A stretch of 64,000 nt of DNA from an uncultured Prevotellaceae bacterium (GTDB taxonomy: Bacteria > Bacteroidota > Bacteroidia > Bacteroidales > Bacteroidaceae): assembly GCA_946415705.1 (NCBI GenBank), contig CAMKTN010000010.1, positions 1-64,000 of the forward strand, given 5' to 3'. The notes under the pieces were generated by a model. The model had not been told where the DNA came from. It was given only the letters and a program-made list of their open reading frames with translations, and made no database searches. Shown here piece after piece: positions 26,725 to 33,650 of the stretch. The first letter of the stretch is position 1; each line of letters starts with the position of its first letter. A program made the translations under genes and the position numbers.

Positions 26725-27435
26725 ATGCCCATGACGCGATCCCGTAACATAGCTCTCATCCTTGCCGGTGGCGAGGGCACACGTGCACAACAGCCTGTGC
26801 CCAAGCAGTATGTCCAGATTGAGGGCATCCCCGTGCTGGCTTACACGCTGCGCACCTTTGACCGCCATCCGCTCATCGATGCCATCTATGTGGTCTGTCG
26901 CGACAAGTGGCGCGCCTATGTGGAACGCTTTACCGCCGAGTTGGGATTCAGTAAGTTCAAAGGCACGTTCGTGGGTGGCGAGAGCAGCTTTGACAGCCTC
27001 CGCAACGGCATTCAGGGACTTGCCGATGCAGAACCTGACGATGCCGTCGTCCTTGTCCACGATGGCGTGCGTCCCCTTGTCTCTGCCGACATCATCAGCG
27101 ATAGCATCCGCGTCTGTGGCCTCCACGGCAACGCCATCGCTGCCATGCAGGGCGAGGAAGCTTATATGGGCGGCGATGAGGAGAAAGCCATTGAGATGTT
27201 CCCACGCGAGCAGCTATGGGGCGCACAAACCCCTCACACCTTCCCCCTTGCCACCCTCGTGCAGGCTTTCGCCGAGGCTGACAGGCGTGGCATCACCACC
27301 TCGCAGTCTCTCTATACGCTCATGGCTGAGCTGGGTCACTGGCCCTTGTATAAGTCCCGCGGTGAGCGTGTGAACCTCAAAATCACCAACCCCGAGGACA
27401 TCTGGTTCTTCAGTCGCTTAGCCAGTGTGTTATAA
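26725..27435 (+). CDS. IspD/TarI-family cytidylyltransferase
   Basis: 236 residues of the nucleotidyltransferase family that joins CTP to a sugar-alcohol phosphate. 'LILAGGEGTRAQQPVPKQY', 'LVHDGVRPLV', 'WGAQTPHTF' and 'LKITNPEDIWFF' match family blocks. It is not a standard IspD: the GxRM loop reads GTRA and the 'R..SV.NGL' block reads 'SSFDSLRNGI'. It may therefore be a paralogue making another CDP-alcohol, or a divergent MEP-pathway IspD. It faces a CDP-alcohol phosphotransferase gene convergently, with a shared terminator. Confidence 0.7.
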   Translation: MPMTRSRNIALILAGGEGTRAQQPVPKQYVQIEGIPVLAYTLRTFDRHPLIDAIYVVCRDKWRAYVERFTAELGFSKFKGTFVGGESSFDSLRNGIQGLADAEPDDAVVLVHDGVRPLVSADIISDSIRVCGLHGNAIAAMQGEEAYMGGDEEKAIEMFPREQLWGAQTPHTFPLATLVQAFAEADRRGITTSQSLYTLMAELGHWPLYKSRGERVNLKITNPEDIWFFSRLASVL

Positions 27436-27440
27436 ATGAA

Positions 27441-27470
27441 AAAGAGTCGCTGTCGCGGCTCTTTTGTTGT
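27441..27470. terminator. Bidirectional terminator between convergent genes
   Basis: AAAGAGTCGC (27441-27450), TGTC loop, GCGGCTCTTT (27455-27464), followed by T-rich sequence on the plus side and preceded by an A run that gives T's on the minus side. It lies between ispD-like and CDP-alcohol phosphotransferase stops. Confidence 0.85.
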
Positions 27471-27471
27471 C

Positions 27472-28419
27472 TTAGTTCTTAATGCGCTGGGTGATGTCGG
27501 CACAAAGTTGTTCGTGCTGGCGTCGCAGGCGCAGGAAGATAATCTGTAGCACCGTTCCCTCGAAGAGCCAGTAGAGCCAGATGATATTGAGCAGTGCGCT
27601 GACATAGAGCACGAAGATGCGCAGGTCGAAGGTCAGCAGCTGGCAGGCCGGTTGCAGCGGACGGCTGCGGCGGCAGAACTCCTGGCGCAGCTCGTCGGGG
27701 ATGTCATCGCCATAGGTGGCCTGCATCGCGTCGAGCATCTCCTGGCAGCGGGGTGTCATGTGCTCCTGGCGCAGGGTGTAGCGGATATAAAAGAACAGGT
27801 ATAGCTTCTCAAACCAGTCGTTGCTGCGCCAGCGCAGACTGTTGTAGCGCGCTGTGAGCTGACGGCTACGGTCCAGCTCGCTGCGCCCACGGCCGAGTTG
27901 GAAATAGAGGTGTTGGTTGCGATAGTAGTCGGCCAGGTTCGCCTGATGTACGTGGCACCAATAGCCGGCATAGGCGCCGAACAACCACCCTGCCACTACG
28001 CACGGCCAGCCGCCGATGCCTGCAAACCAAGGTGTGAGTCGGAGGGCGATGGCAACATAGATGAACTGGAACCACACATCACCGGCGAAGCCGTCGAGGA
28101 TGCGCCCGATGAGTGTCTTCTGTCCTGTCATGCGTGCCAGCTGCCCGTCGGCGCAGTCCAGCCAGTTGGCGGTGATGAGGAGCACGACGGCGATGATATT
28201 GCTCTGCAGGTCTGTCTTCACGAAGAAGAATGCCGAGGCGGCTCCCAGCACGATGCTGATAAGTGTGACGGCAATAGGATGTATGTGCAGAGCCTTGAAG
28301 ACCAAGGCCCATACGTAGCCGGGGGTACGTGTGAAGAGGAGCTCGAAGCGTCCCTCGGTTTCTTCGGACTTCATCGTGGCGCGCACGCGCTGTAGGAATG
28401 AAGGTGTGTTGGTTGTCAT
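27472..28419 (-). CDS. CDP-alcohol phosphatidyltransferase family membrane protein
   Basis: 315-residue integral membrane enzyme of the family that transfers a phospho-alcohol from a CDP-activated donor. The signature is 'DCADGQLARMTGQ...GRILDGFAGD', matching DxxDGxxARx8-9GxxxD, but the last Asp is five rather than four positions after the third (DGFAGD against the usual DxxxD). Several hydrophobic segments flank it; the soluble-looking N-terminus is short. First-gene neighbours on the same strand are a lipoprotein, a Wzi-like barrel and a flippase-like protein. Substrate alcohol unknown; inositol-type and aminoalcohol-type lipids are both possible. Confidence 0.8.
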   Translation of the reverse strand: MTTNTPSFLQRVRATMKSEETEGRFELLFTRTPGYVWALVFKALHIHPIAVTLISIVLGAASAFFFVKTDLQSNIIAVVLLITANWLDCADGQLARMTGQKTLIGRILDGFAGDVWFQFIYVAIALRLTPWFAGIGGWPCVVAGWLFGAYAGYWCHVHQANLADYYRNQHLYFQLGRGRSELDRSRQLTARYNSLRWRSNDWFEKLYLFFYIRYTLRQEHMTPRCQEMLDAMQATYGDDIPDELRQEFCRRSRPLQPACQLLTFDLRIFVLYVSALLNIIWLYWLFEGTVLQIIFLRLRRQHEQLCADITQRIKN

Positions 28420-28430
28420 GTGAGTATCTT

Positions 28431-28895
28431 TTAGAATTTTCGGAAAAAGAGTGTGGTGTCTGCTTTTTCCAGTATCAGGGCCTCGCCGTTGAGCTGCCGC
28501 ACACGATAGCGTGCATCCAGGTTATGGATGCCCCAGGCGTCCATGGCGCCGTCGCGCATCTCCTCCTCTGTGACCCATTCGTTGTCGTCGGCCTTAGAGC
28601 GGTGCAGCGAGTCGTGGGCGAAGTCATAGAAGCGGATGCTGTCACCCTCGTGGGTGAAGTGTGCGAAGTAGCGAAAGCCTACGTGATCCCATTGCGTTAG
28701 ATGTAGCTGGAAGGACAGATAGGCGCGGTCGCTCTTCACGTCGCGGACGTCCTGACCTGTTTGCACGGTGGTGAGCTGCCACAGGCCGTCGAGGTCACCG
28801 TTCATGGGTACCTTGTCGCAACCCGTCAGGAGAAGGGCAACGAGGAGTGAGAGGCTGAGGCTGAGGCTGAGAAGGGGATTCTTATGGAGATGCAT
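28431..28895 (-). CDS. Lipoprotein, lipocalin-like
   Basis: 154 residues with a lipoprotein signal 'LLVALLLTGCDK' (lipid Cys about 26). The signal core is a run of Leu-Ser encoded by a CTGAGG hexamer repeat on the plus strand. The mature part begins 'LDGLWQLTTVQ' and ends 'YRVRQLNGEALILEKADTTLFFRKF', a pattern I associate with small Bacteroidota lipocalin-like lipoproteins. Function unknown. It is 11 bp upstream of the CDP-alcohol enzyme gene, suggesting co-transcription. Confidence 0.7.
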   Translation of the reverse strand: MHLHKNPLLSLSLSLSLLVALLLTGCDKVPMNGDLDGLWQLTTVQTGQDVRDVKSDRAYLSFQLHLTQWDHVGFRYFAHFTHEGDSIRFYDFAHDSLHRSKADDNEWVTEEEMRDGAMDAWGIHNLDARYRVRQLNGEALILEKADTTLFFRKF

Positions 28896-28900
28896 TTGGG

Positions 28901-28970
28901 GTTTATGGTTGAGGGTTTATGGTTGAGGGATATCTTTAATCTCTAATCTTTAATCTCTAATCTTTAAACG
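28901..28970. repeat. Heptad tract, 10 units, lipoprotein/Wzi spacer
   Basis: Ten 7-mers in one register: GTTTATG, GTTGAGG, GTTTATG, GTTGAGG, GATATCT, TTAATCT, CTAATCT, TTAATCT, CTAATCT, TTAAACG. The first four are the inverse of the mraY-leader unit. Confidence 0.95.
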
Positions 28971-28980
28971 CTAACCGATT

Positions 28981-30510
28981 CTATTTCGCCAGGCGGAAGG
29001 TTTTGCGGATGGTTGCCTGGAAGCCGAGGCTGTTTCCGAGGAGGCCGCCGTGGTCGTAGCCGATGCCAAGGACGAAGTCCCAGCCTTTCGCGCGGCGTGT
29101 GGGGCTGAAGCGCCCCTCGGCCAGCAGGTATGTCTGGCGTTGCATCTCGTCGAAGGGGAGGGCGTAGATGCCCCAGTTGCGCGTGAAGGAGGCCAGGATG
29201 CGCCAGTGCCATTGCGCCGAGGGATCGCCGGAGAGACCTACGTGCCATCCCTTCATGCGGTTGTTGTAGAACATCAGTACCCCGTCATGGCCTAAGGCTC
29301 CGTTATAGAGGGGCGATGTGAGCAGCGGGTTGCCCAGCGTCTGCCCGTAGTGCTGCCATCCGGCATAGTGCAGGTGGTTGTAGTAGTCGTCGCGCCCCGC
29401 CATCGCATCCGGGATATTGTGTGTGCCGTCATGATACACGGCACCGCTCTGGTCGGTGGTGGTGATGTACTCCAGCACGGCGGTGGTGATGAACGGGTTG
29501 CGGGGCACGGTGACCTCCGCGCCGATGAGCATATCGCGAATGCCATATTGCACGGTGAGCATCGAATGGTCCTCGAAGAAACGCTCCCAGTAGGCGCGTG
29601 CCTGCCATTTCTTGCCGTGGTATTGCAGTTGCATGATGTAGCTGCCCAGGTGGTTACCCGAGACATTGGGGTTGCTGCCATCTGTGGCATCGCTGCCGCG
29701 ACAGAGGAGTGCATCCCAGTAGGCACGCAGGCCGCTGTCATGGTTATATTCCGTCTTCTGGCCATCGTGGGCGCGCACGGTCTTTACATTATAGCTGCTG
29801 CCTCCGAACTCCGCCATCATGCGAAGGCCGATCTCATAGGTGAGCGGGAAGATGTCCTTGCGCCCGAACTGCCAGTAGAGCGCTTTCTCGTGGTAGAGTG
29901 TGTGCTTGGCGTAGCGCATGCCGTCCTGCACCCAGTGCTCCTGCCAGCGGCCGTCGGTCATCCAACCGTAGGAGCCATGCAGCTTCCACTGCCACCACCC
30001 TTTGGTGCCGGGGAAACTGAACCAGTCGATGTCGAAACGAATCTGCGGAATCGGACGCGCATTGATGCCTAACCCCATCGCGCCGCTGCTCAGCTCCGGG
30101 TTCTGTGTCTCCAGGGGCTGTTGCTTTGCGCCGAGCGTCAGGCGCAGCATCTTCCACGCCCCCTCGACATACGCTTGTTGCACGATGCCCACGCGCTCAT
30201 GGCCCAGCGCAGCAGCCAGGTCGAGGCCGTAGCCCAGGCGCCATTTGCGCGTAGAGTCGTTAGCGATGTCGCGCTCCACTCGAGCACGCACATACCCTGA
30301 ATATTGTTTCACGCTGCTCAGTCCGTAGCGGTTGGACACCAGCCACAGCGGGGCATAGGACCCGGTGCTGGCGGTGGCGGACACTTCTGCCATCACCTCC
30401 GTCTCGTGCAGCCAGTTGCGGCGCGTGCTGTCCGTCTCCTCAGCGGCCATCATGGGCATCGCGAGGAACAGCACCCCGCACAGCGTGTATAACTTCCAAT
30501 TTAACTTCAT
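28981..30510 (-). CDS. Wzi-like outer-membrane beta-barrel protein
   Basis: 509 residues with a signal peptide ('LYTLCGVLFLAMPMMA') and a body of alternating aromatic strands ending in 'ATIRKTFRLAK', typical of an outer-membrane barrel. Segments such as 'PLWLVSNRYGL', 'WFSFPGTKGWWQWKLHGSYGWM' and 'AYWERFFEDHSM' match the capsule-assembly Wzi family of Bacteroidota. Wzi proteins help anchor surface polysaccharide. The first eight codons are themselves part of a 6/12-bp tandem repeat (AAGTTAAATTGG) that spans the gap to the next gene. Confidence 0.78.
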   Translation of the reverse strand: MKLNWKLYTLCGVLFLAMPMMAAEETDSTRRNWLHETEVMAEVSATASTGSYAPLWLVSNRYGLSSVKQYSGYVRARVERDIANDSTRKWRLGYGLDLAAALGHERVGIVQQAYVEGAWKMLRLTLGAKQQPLETQNPELSSGAMGLGINARPIPQIRFDIDWFSFPGTKGWWQWKLHGSYGWMTDGRWQEHWVQDGMRYAKHTLYHEKALYWQFGRKDIFPLTYEIGLRMMAEFGGSSYNVKTVRAHDGQKTEYNHDSGLRAYWDALLCRGSDATDGSNPNVSGNHLGSYIMQLQYHGKKWQARAYWERFFEDHSMLTVQYGIRDMLIGAEVTVPRNPFITTAVLEYITTTDQSGAVYHDGTHNIPDAMAGRDDYYNHLHYAGWQHYGQTLGNPLLTSPLYNGALGHDGVLMFYNNRMKGWHVGLSGDPSAQWHWRILASFTRNWGIYALPFDEMQRQTYLLAEGRFSPTRRAKGWDFVLGIGYDHGGLLGNSLGFQATIRKTFRLAK

Positions 30511-30545
30511 TCTATATAACTTCCTATTTAACTTCCAATTAGTTT
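30490..30545. repeat. AAGTTA hexad/dodecad tract at the Wzi gene start
   Basis: On the minus strand GAAGTTA recurs four times with spacings 12, 15 and 12, covering the end of the flippase gene, the gap, and the first codons of the Wzi gene. Confidence 0.8.
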
Positions 30546-31528
30546 TTCACCTTCATCAGCCCCAGCCCGAGGGTGGTGAAGAACAGCTCGCGCACGCGAC
30601 AGATGATGGAGATGAAGAGCCCTGTGCCTCCCGTGAGCCCCAGCTGGGCCGTGGACATGGCAAAGCCGCCCTCACGGCCTCCCAGCTGCATGGGAATGAA
30701 GCCCAATAGGTTGGCGAAGAGCGAGGTGAACGCCAGGATGAGCACGCTATCCACGAAGGTCATCCAGCTCAGTGGTGCCCCGAAGAGCAGGAGCATGAAC
30801 ATGATTTCCAGCGACTGCATCATGCGCCCTGTATATTCCAGCACCAGGGAGGTGTAGAACGAGCGGCGGCTCTGTGTGTGCAGGGCTGCTATCTGGTCGT
30901 CGATGCGGTGGAGCGATTCCTCGTGTTGCGTGGCGAAGCGCTGCGCCCAGCCCTTCAAGCCGGGGATGTGTCCCAGCCAGCGGATGCCCTTCACCACCAG
31001 ACCGTACTTGTAACCCCGCAGGAACAGGTAGATACCCCCGGCGCAGAACAAGGCGCACGCGGCCAGCAGCACGGCCATGCCCGCTGTCAGCGGCTTCAGC
31101 AACAGCCACAGCACGATGGCGGTGACCCAGTAGCAGAAATGCGTGAAGATATGCATCATGGCAAACAGCAGCACCGACGATGTGGCGCGCTGCGTGCCCA
31201 CCAGCGGTGTCAGCTCCATGATCTTATACGGCTCGCCGCCCAGCAGACCGATGGGCGTGGCGCTGTTCAGCGCGAAGGCCGAGACGGTGATCTTCATGAG
31301 CGTCATGAAGCTGAGCGGCATCGCCCCGCTCTCGCGCAGGATGAGCCACCACGTCAGCGTGTTCATCGCATACAGCACCACCCATAGCAACAGGATGGCC
31401 ACCAGCCAGTAGCCGGCGTGGCAAAGGTCGCTCCACAACACCTCCCAGCTGACGTCGAAGGTGACCAGCATCACCACCACGGAGGCCAGGCCTATGAGGA
31501 ACAATATGTTCTTAATCTTTTGACGCAT
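30539..31528 (-). CDS. Flippase-like / lysylphosphatidylglycerol synthase TM-region protein
   Basis: 329-residue multi-pass membrane protein of the LPG_synthase_TM (UPF0104) family: N-terminal helices, 'WLILRESGAMPLSFM', 'ATPIGLLGGEPYKIMEL' and C-terminal 'GFIPMQLGGREGGFAMS' are the recognisable segments. Family members include lipid flippases and membrane parts of aminoacyl-lipid synthases. I chose ATG 31528 (MRQKIKNILF) because the longer ORF runs through the promoter and into tRNA-Lys. It heads the minus-strand envelope group, so moving a lipid or polyprenyl intermediate is a reasonable guess. Confidence 0.78.
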   Translation of the reverse strand: MRQKIKNILFLIGLASVVVMLVTFDVSWEVLWSDLCHAGYWLVAILLLWVVLYAMNTLTWWLILRESGAMPLSFMTLMKITVSAFALNSATPIGLLGGEPYKIMELTPLVGTQRATSSVLLFAMMHIFTHFCYWVTAIVLWLLLKPLTAGMAVLLAACALFCAGGIYLFLRGYKYGLVVKGIRWLGHIPGLKGWAQRFATQHEESLHRIDDQIAALHTQSRRSFYTSLVLEYTGRMMQSLEIMFMLLLFGAPLSWMTFVDSVLILAFTSLFANLLGFIPMQLGGREGGFAMSTAQLGLTGGTGLFISIICRVRELFFTTLGLGLMKVKN

Positions 31529-31543
31529 CTCTGTAAATCTGCT

Positions 31544-31624
31544 GCAAAGGTAAGGAGTTTTTGCGTGCCACGACAAAAAAACTATGAAAAAGTTGGCTGT
31601 GTCGCAAAAACTCCTTACCTTTGC
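31544..31624. promoter_or_regulatory. Divergent promoter pair with 22-bp perfect inverted arms
   Basis: GCAAAGGTAAGGAGTTTTTG.. (31544-31565) and its exact reverse complement (31603-31624) flank 37 bp. Each arm carries a -7 box: minus TACCTTTG at 31552-31545, plus TACCTTTG at 31616-31623. -33 elements fit inside: plus GTTG ending at 31595 with 20-bp spacing; minus TTTG at 31577-31574 with 21-bp spacing. They serve the flippase operon (minus) and tRNA-Lys (plus). Confidence 0.85.
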
Positions 31625-31663
31625 CGCGCAAAAACGGGCGATGTCGCATTTTTTGGTCATTAT

Positions 31664-31736
31664 GATCCGTTAGCTCAGCTGGTAGAGCACAACACTTTTA
31701 ATGTTGGGGTCTTGGGTTCGAGCCCCAAACGGATCA
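31664..31736 (+). tRNA. tRNA-Lys (anticodon TTT)
   Basis: 73-nt cloverleaf: acceptor GATCCGT/ACGGATC, D arm TTAGCTCAGCTGGTAGAGC, anticodon loop CTTTTAA (TTT), T arm with GGTTCGAGCC. Discriminator A at 31736; CCA is not encoded (CCTG follows). Confidence 0.95.
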
Positions 31737-31754
31737 CCTGCAATTGCCACAGAA

Positions 31755-31789
31755 ATCCTTGGTATTCGTCCGAGTATCAGGGATTTTTT
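31755..31789 (+). terminator. tRNA-Lys terminator
   Basis: ATCCTTGGTA (31755-31764) pairs with TATCAGGGAT (31775-31784) including G-T pairs, followed by six T's. Confidence 0.75.
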
Positions 31790-31806
31790 AGTTTTGGGTC
31801 AAACTC

Positions 31807-32763
31807 ATGAGCGCGCGCGCTTTCCATATAGCCATCTTGCTGCTGTTGCTGACAGCTATCGGCAACGCATCACTGCAGGCCCGTTCCCACACGGTGCCCC
31901 CCTCGCCCGGTCTAGTATATTATTGTACGGGCGCGAGCGGTGGCTACTATCATAAGCTGAAGAGCTGTTCCGAGTTGCGCGGCTGCAATGGGGTCGTGAT
32001 GCCCTTGACGCCTACGACGGCCAAGAGCAAAGGCCTGGGGGCCTGCCCCGTGTGCTTGAGTGGTCAGAGTCCCGCAGCTGCACCCGCAGCCACCACAGCA
32101 CCTGCCGCAGCGCTCACTGCCACCGCCTCCGCTGCCTCTTCAGCCACCTCCCCGCAGGCGAGCCGCTATATGGAGAAGGCCGAGCGTGAGCAGGAGAAAG
32201 CCCGTAAGGCACTGGAGAAGGCCGAGCAGAAGCGCCTGAAAGAAGAGAAGAAGCGCGAGGCCGCAGAGATGAAGCTGCGCGCCAAGCAGATGAAGGCGGA
32301 GGCCAAGGCCCGCAAGCAAGCCATTGAAGAAGCGCGTCAGGCAGCCAAGGAAGCCGAGCGCGAAGCCAAGGCCAAGCGCCAGGAGGCAAGGGATAGCCGT
32401 CGCGAGACAGCCAGCCTGAAGCGCGATACCGAGACGCGTATGCGTCAGGAAGCCAGCGACATGCGTGCAGCCGCTGAGGACAAGCGCTTCGAGTCCGAGG
32501 AACTCCGCCGCGAGGCCCGCGAACTGAAGCGCGAAGCCGCCGCCCATAAGAAATCTATCGCCCTAGAAAAGAAACGCCTCGAAGCCGAACAGCGCCGCCA
32601 GGAGAATGCACTCAAGCAACAGGCAGCCCTCCAGAAACAGGAGGCAGAGCGCATGAAGCGCGAGGCGGAGGCCATCCGTCGCGAAGCCAAGGAACAGCGC
32701 CGCGCTGCGAAGGAAGCCGAGAAGGCCGCCAAGGCCATGCGCAAGGAGGCGCGCCGCATGTAA
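31807..32763 (+). CDS. Secreted protein with Cys-rich N-domain and long charged helix
   Basis: 318 residues, not recognised as a named family. A signal peptide (about 1-25) leads to a small Cys/His region: 'YYCTGASGGYYHKLKSC', then 'CNG' and 'GACPVCL'. The pattern YHxxxxC...A...GxxxCxxC resembles the zinc-binding module at the ends of some nuclease and Ada-like proteins. After an Ala/Thr/Pro linker (about 80-118), about 200 residues are almost purely Lys/Arg/Glu/Ala with short i+4 salt-bridge spacing, suggesting a rigid single alpha helix or coiled coil. The function is unknown; an envelope-spanning spacer is one possibility. Confidence 0.7.
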   Translation: MSARAFHIAILLLLLTAIGNASLQARSHTVPPSPGLVYYCTGASGGYYHKLKSCSELRGCNGVVMPLTPTTAKSKGLGACPVCLSGQSPAAAPAATTAPAAALTATASAASSATSPQASRYMEKAEREQEKARKALEKAEQKRLKEEKKREAAEMKLRAKQMKAEAKARKQAIEEARQAAKEAEREAKAKRQEARDSRRETASLKRDTETRMRQEASDMRAAAEDKRFESEELRREARELKREAAAHKKSIALEKKRLEAEQRRQENALKQQAALQKQEAERMKREAEAIRREAKEQRRAAKEAEKAAKAMRKEARRM

Positions 32764-32807
32764 TCACGCCTTTTAGGTATTCCCAAGTGAAAAAAAATGC
32801 CCGATTA

Positions 32808-32839
32808 TTTGCGCGAATCATCAAAAGTGAGTACTTTTG
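32808..32839 (+). promoter_or_regulatory. Consensus promoter for the ferredoxin gene
   Basis: TTTG (32808-32811), 20 bp, TACTTTTG (32832-32839). TTTGCGCG (32808-32815) and CGCGCAAA (32841-32848) form an inverted repeat around the promoter, as also seen at tRNA-Arg. Confidence 0.85.
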
Positions 32840-32882
32840 CCGCGCAAATAGACCGAATTATTCATTTAAACACTCTTAAACT

Positions 32883-33050
32883 ATGGCTTACGTAATTAGT
32901 GAAGACTGCGTTGCTTGCGGCACCTGCATCGACGAATGCCCCGTTGGCGCTATCTCTGAGGGCGACATCTACAGCATCAACCCCGACGAGTGCACCGAGT
33001 GCGGCACCTGCGCTGACGCTTGCCCCTCTGGCGCTATCAGCCTCGGCTAA
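32883..33050 (+). CDS. 2[4Fe-4S] ferredoxin
   Basis: 55 residues, too short for the ORF track: it starts MAYVISEDCVACGTC. Two CxxCxxCxxxCP clusters ('CVACGTCIDECP' and 'CTECGTCADACP') each supply ligands for a [4Fe-4S] centre, so this is a small clostridial-type electron carrier. It has its own consensus promoter and its own terminator, so it is a single-gene transcript. Likely partners are pyruvate or 2-oxoacid:ferredoxin oxidoreductases, which are not in this window. Confidence 0.95.
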   Translation: MAYVISEDCVACGTCIDECPVGAISEGDIYSINPDECTECGTCADACPSGAISLG

Positions 33051-33073
33051 GCAGCACACAATCCCGTTACAAG

Positions 33074-33103
33074 CCTCTTTCCACGCATGGAAAGAGGTTT
33101 TTT
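33074..33103 (+). terminator. Ferredoxin gene terminator
   Basis: CCTCTTTCCA-CGCA-TGGAAAGAGG followed by TTTTTT; a perfect 10-bp stem. Confidence 0.93.
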
Positions 33104-33135
33104 CATGCCCTCATGCAGACATTTTCGCCAAAACG

Positions 33136-33167
33136 TTTGGCAGTTCCGAAAAAACAGCCTACCTTTG
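33136..33167 (+). promoter_or_regulatory. Consensus promoter for tRNA-Met
   Basis: TTTG (33136-33139), 20 bp, TACCTTTG (33160-33167); predicted start near 33173, 33 nt before the tRNA. Confidence 0.85.
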
Positions 33168-33205
33168 CACCCGCATTTCGGAAATCCCCGGATTTCCCTT
33201 GCGAT

Positions 33206-33279
33206 GGCGGGATAGCTCAGCTGGTTAGAGCGCATGATTCATAATCATGAGGTCATCGGTTCAATCCCGATTCCCGCTA
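33206..33279 (+). tRNA. tRNA-Met (anticodon CAT, elongator type)
   Basis: 74-nt cloverleaf: acceptor GGCGGGA/TCCCGCT, anticodon stem CATGA/TCATG with loop TTCATAA, T arm ATCGG-TTCAATC-CCGAT. The initiator GGG/CCC anticodon-stem signature is absent. A lysidine-modified tRNA-Ile cannot be fully excluded from sequence alone. Confidence 0.92.
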
Positions 33280-33287
33280 CCCACAAC

Positions 33288-33316
33288 GAAGGCCACCCAA
33301 CAAGGTGGCCTTCTTC
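33288..33316 (+). terminator. tRNA-Met terminator
   Basis: GAAGGCCACC-CAACAA-GGTGGCCTTC, a perfect 10-bp stem followed by T-rich TTCT. Confidence 0.8.
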
Positions 33317-33329
33317 TAATCTTCTTCCT

Positions 33330-33629
33330 ATGAATAAGGTACGCATCACAGCCATTCGCCAGACGGTCTATGAGGACTTGATGGCGCAGTTCGAAAACCC
33401 CATCGAGCACACCTGCGACGTCAGCGTAGGGCAGCAATGGATTTCCGTCGATGGGCAGCGTCCCGAAGGCATGTGCCCGTCAGCATGGGAATCCATGAGG
33501 CCCTTTGTGGAGTCGCTGGCCCGGGGCGAAGGCAACTTCTTCGACGGATGGATGCAGAACCCCATGAGCGCCATGATCAGCTGCAACGACGGTTTCCGCC
33601 CTTTCAGCTTCTACATGGAAACGGTCTGA
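33330..33629 (+). CDS. TIGR04076 family protein
   Basis: 99 residues from ATG 33330 (MNKVRITAIRQTVYEDL); the tracked ORF starts inside the tRNA. 'HTCDVSVGQQWIS', 'CPSAWESMRPFV' and 'MISCNDGFRPFSFYME' match the TIGR04076 family, small proteins of unknown function with two conserved Cys. It follows the tRNA-Met terminator by about 15 bp with no clear promoter of its own, so read-through may supply transcription. Confidence 0.85.
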   Translation: MNKVRITAIRQTVYEDLMAQFENPIEHTCDVSVGQQWISVDGQRPEGMCPSAWESMRPFVESLARGEGNFFDGWMQNPMSAMISCNDGFRPFSFYMETV

Positions 33630-33650
33630 GCTACGCGCAGCACTCCATGC

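Noticed and set aside
31529-31660. N-terminal extension of the flippase ORF
   Set aside because: It runs through the divergent promoter up to the tRNA-Lys gene.
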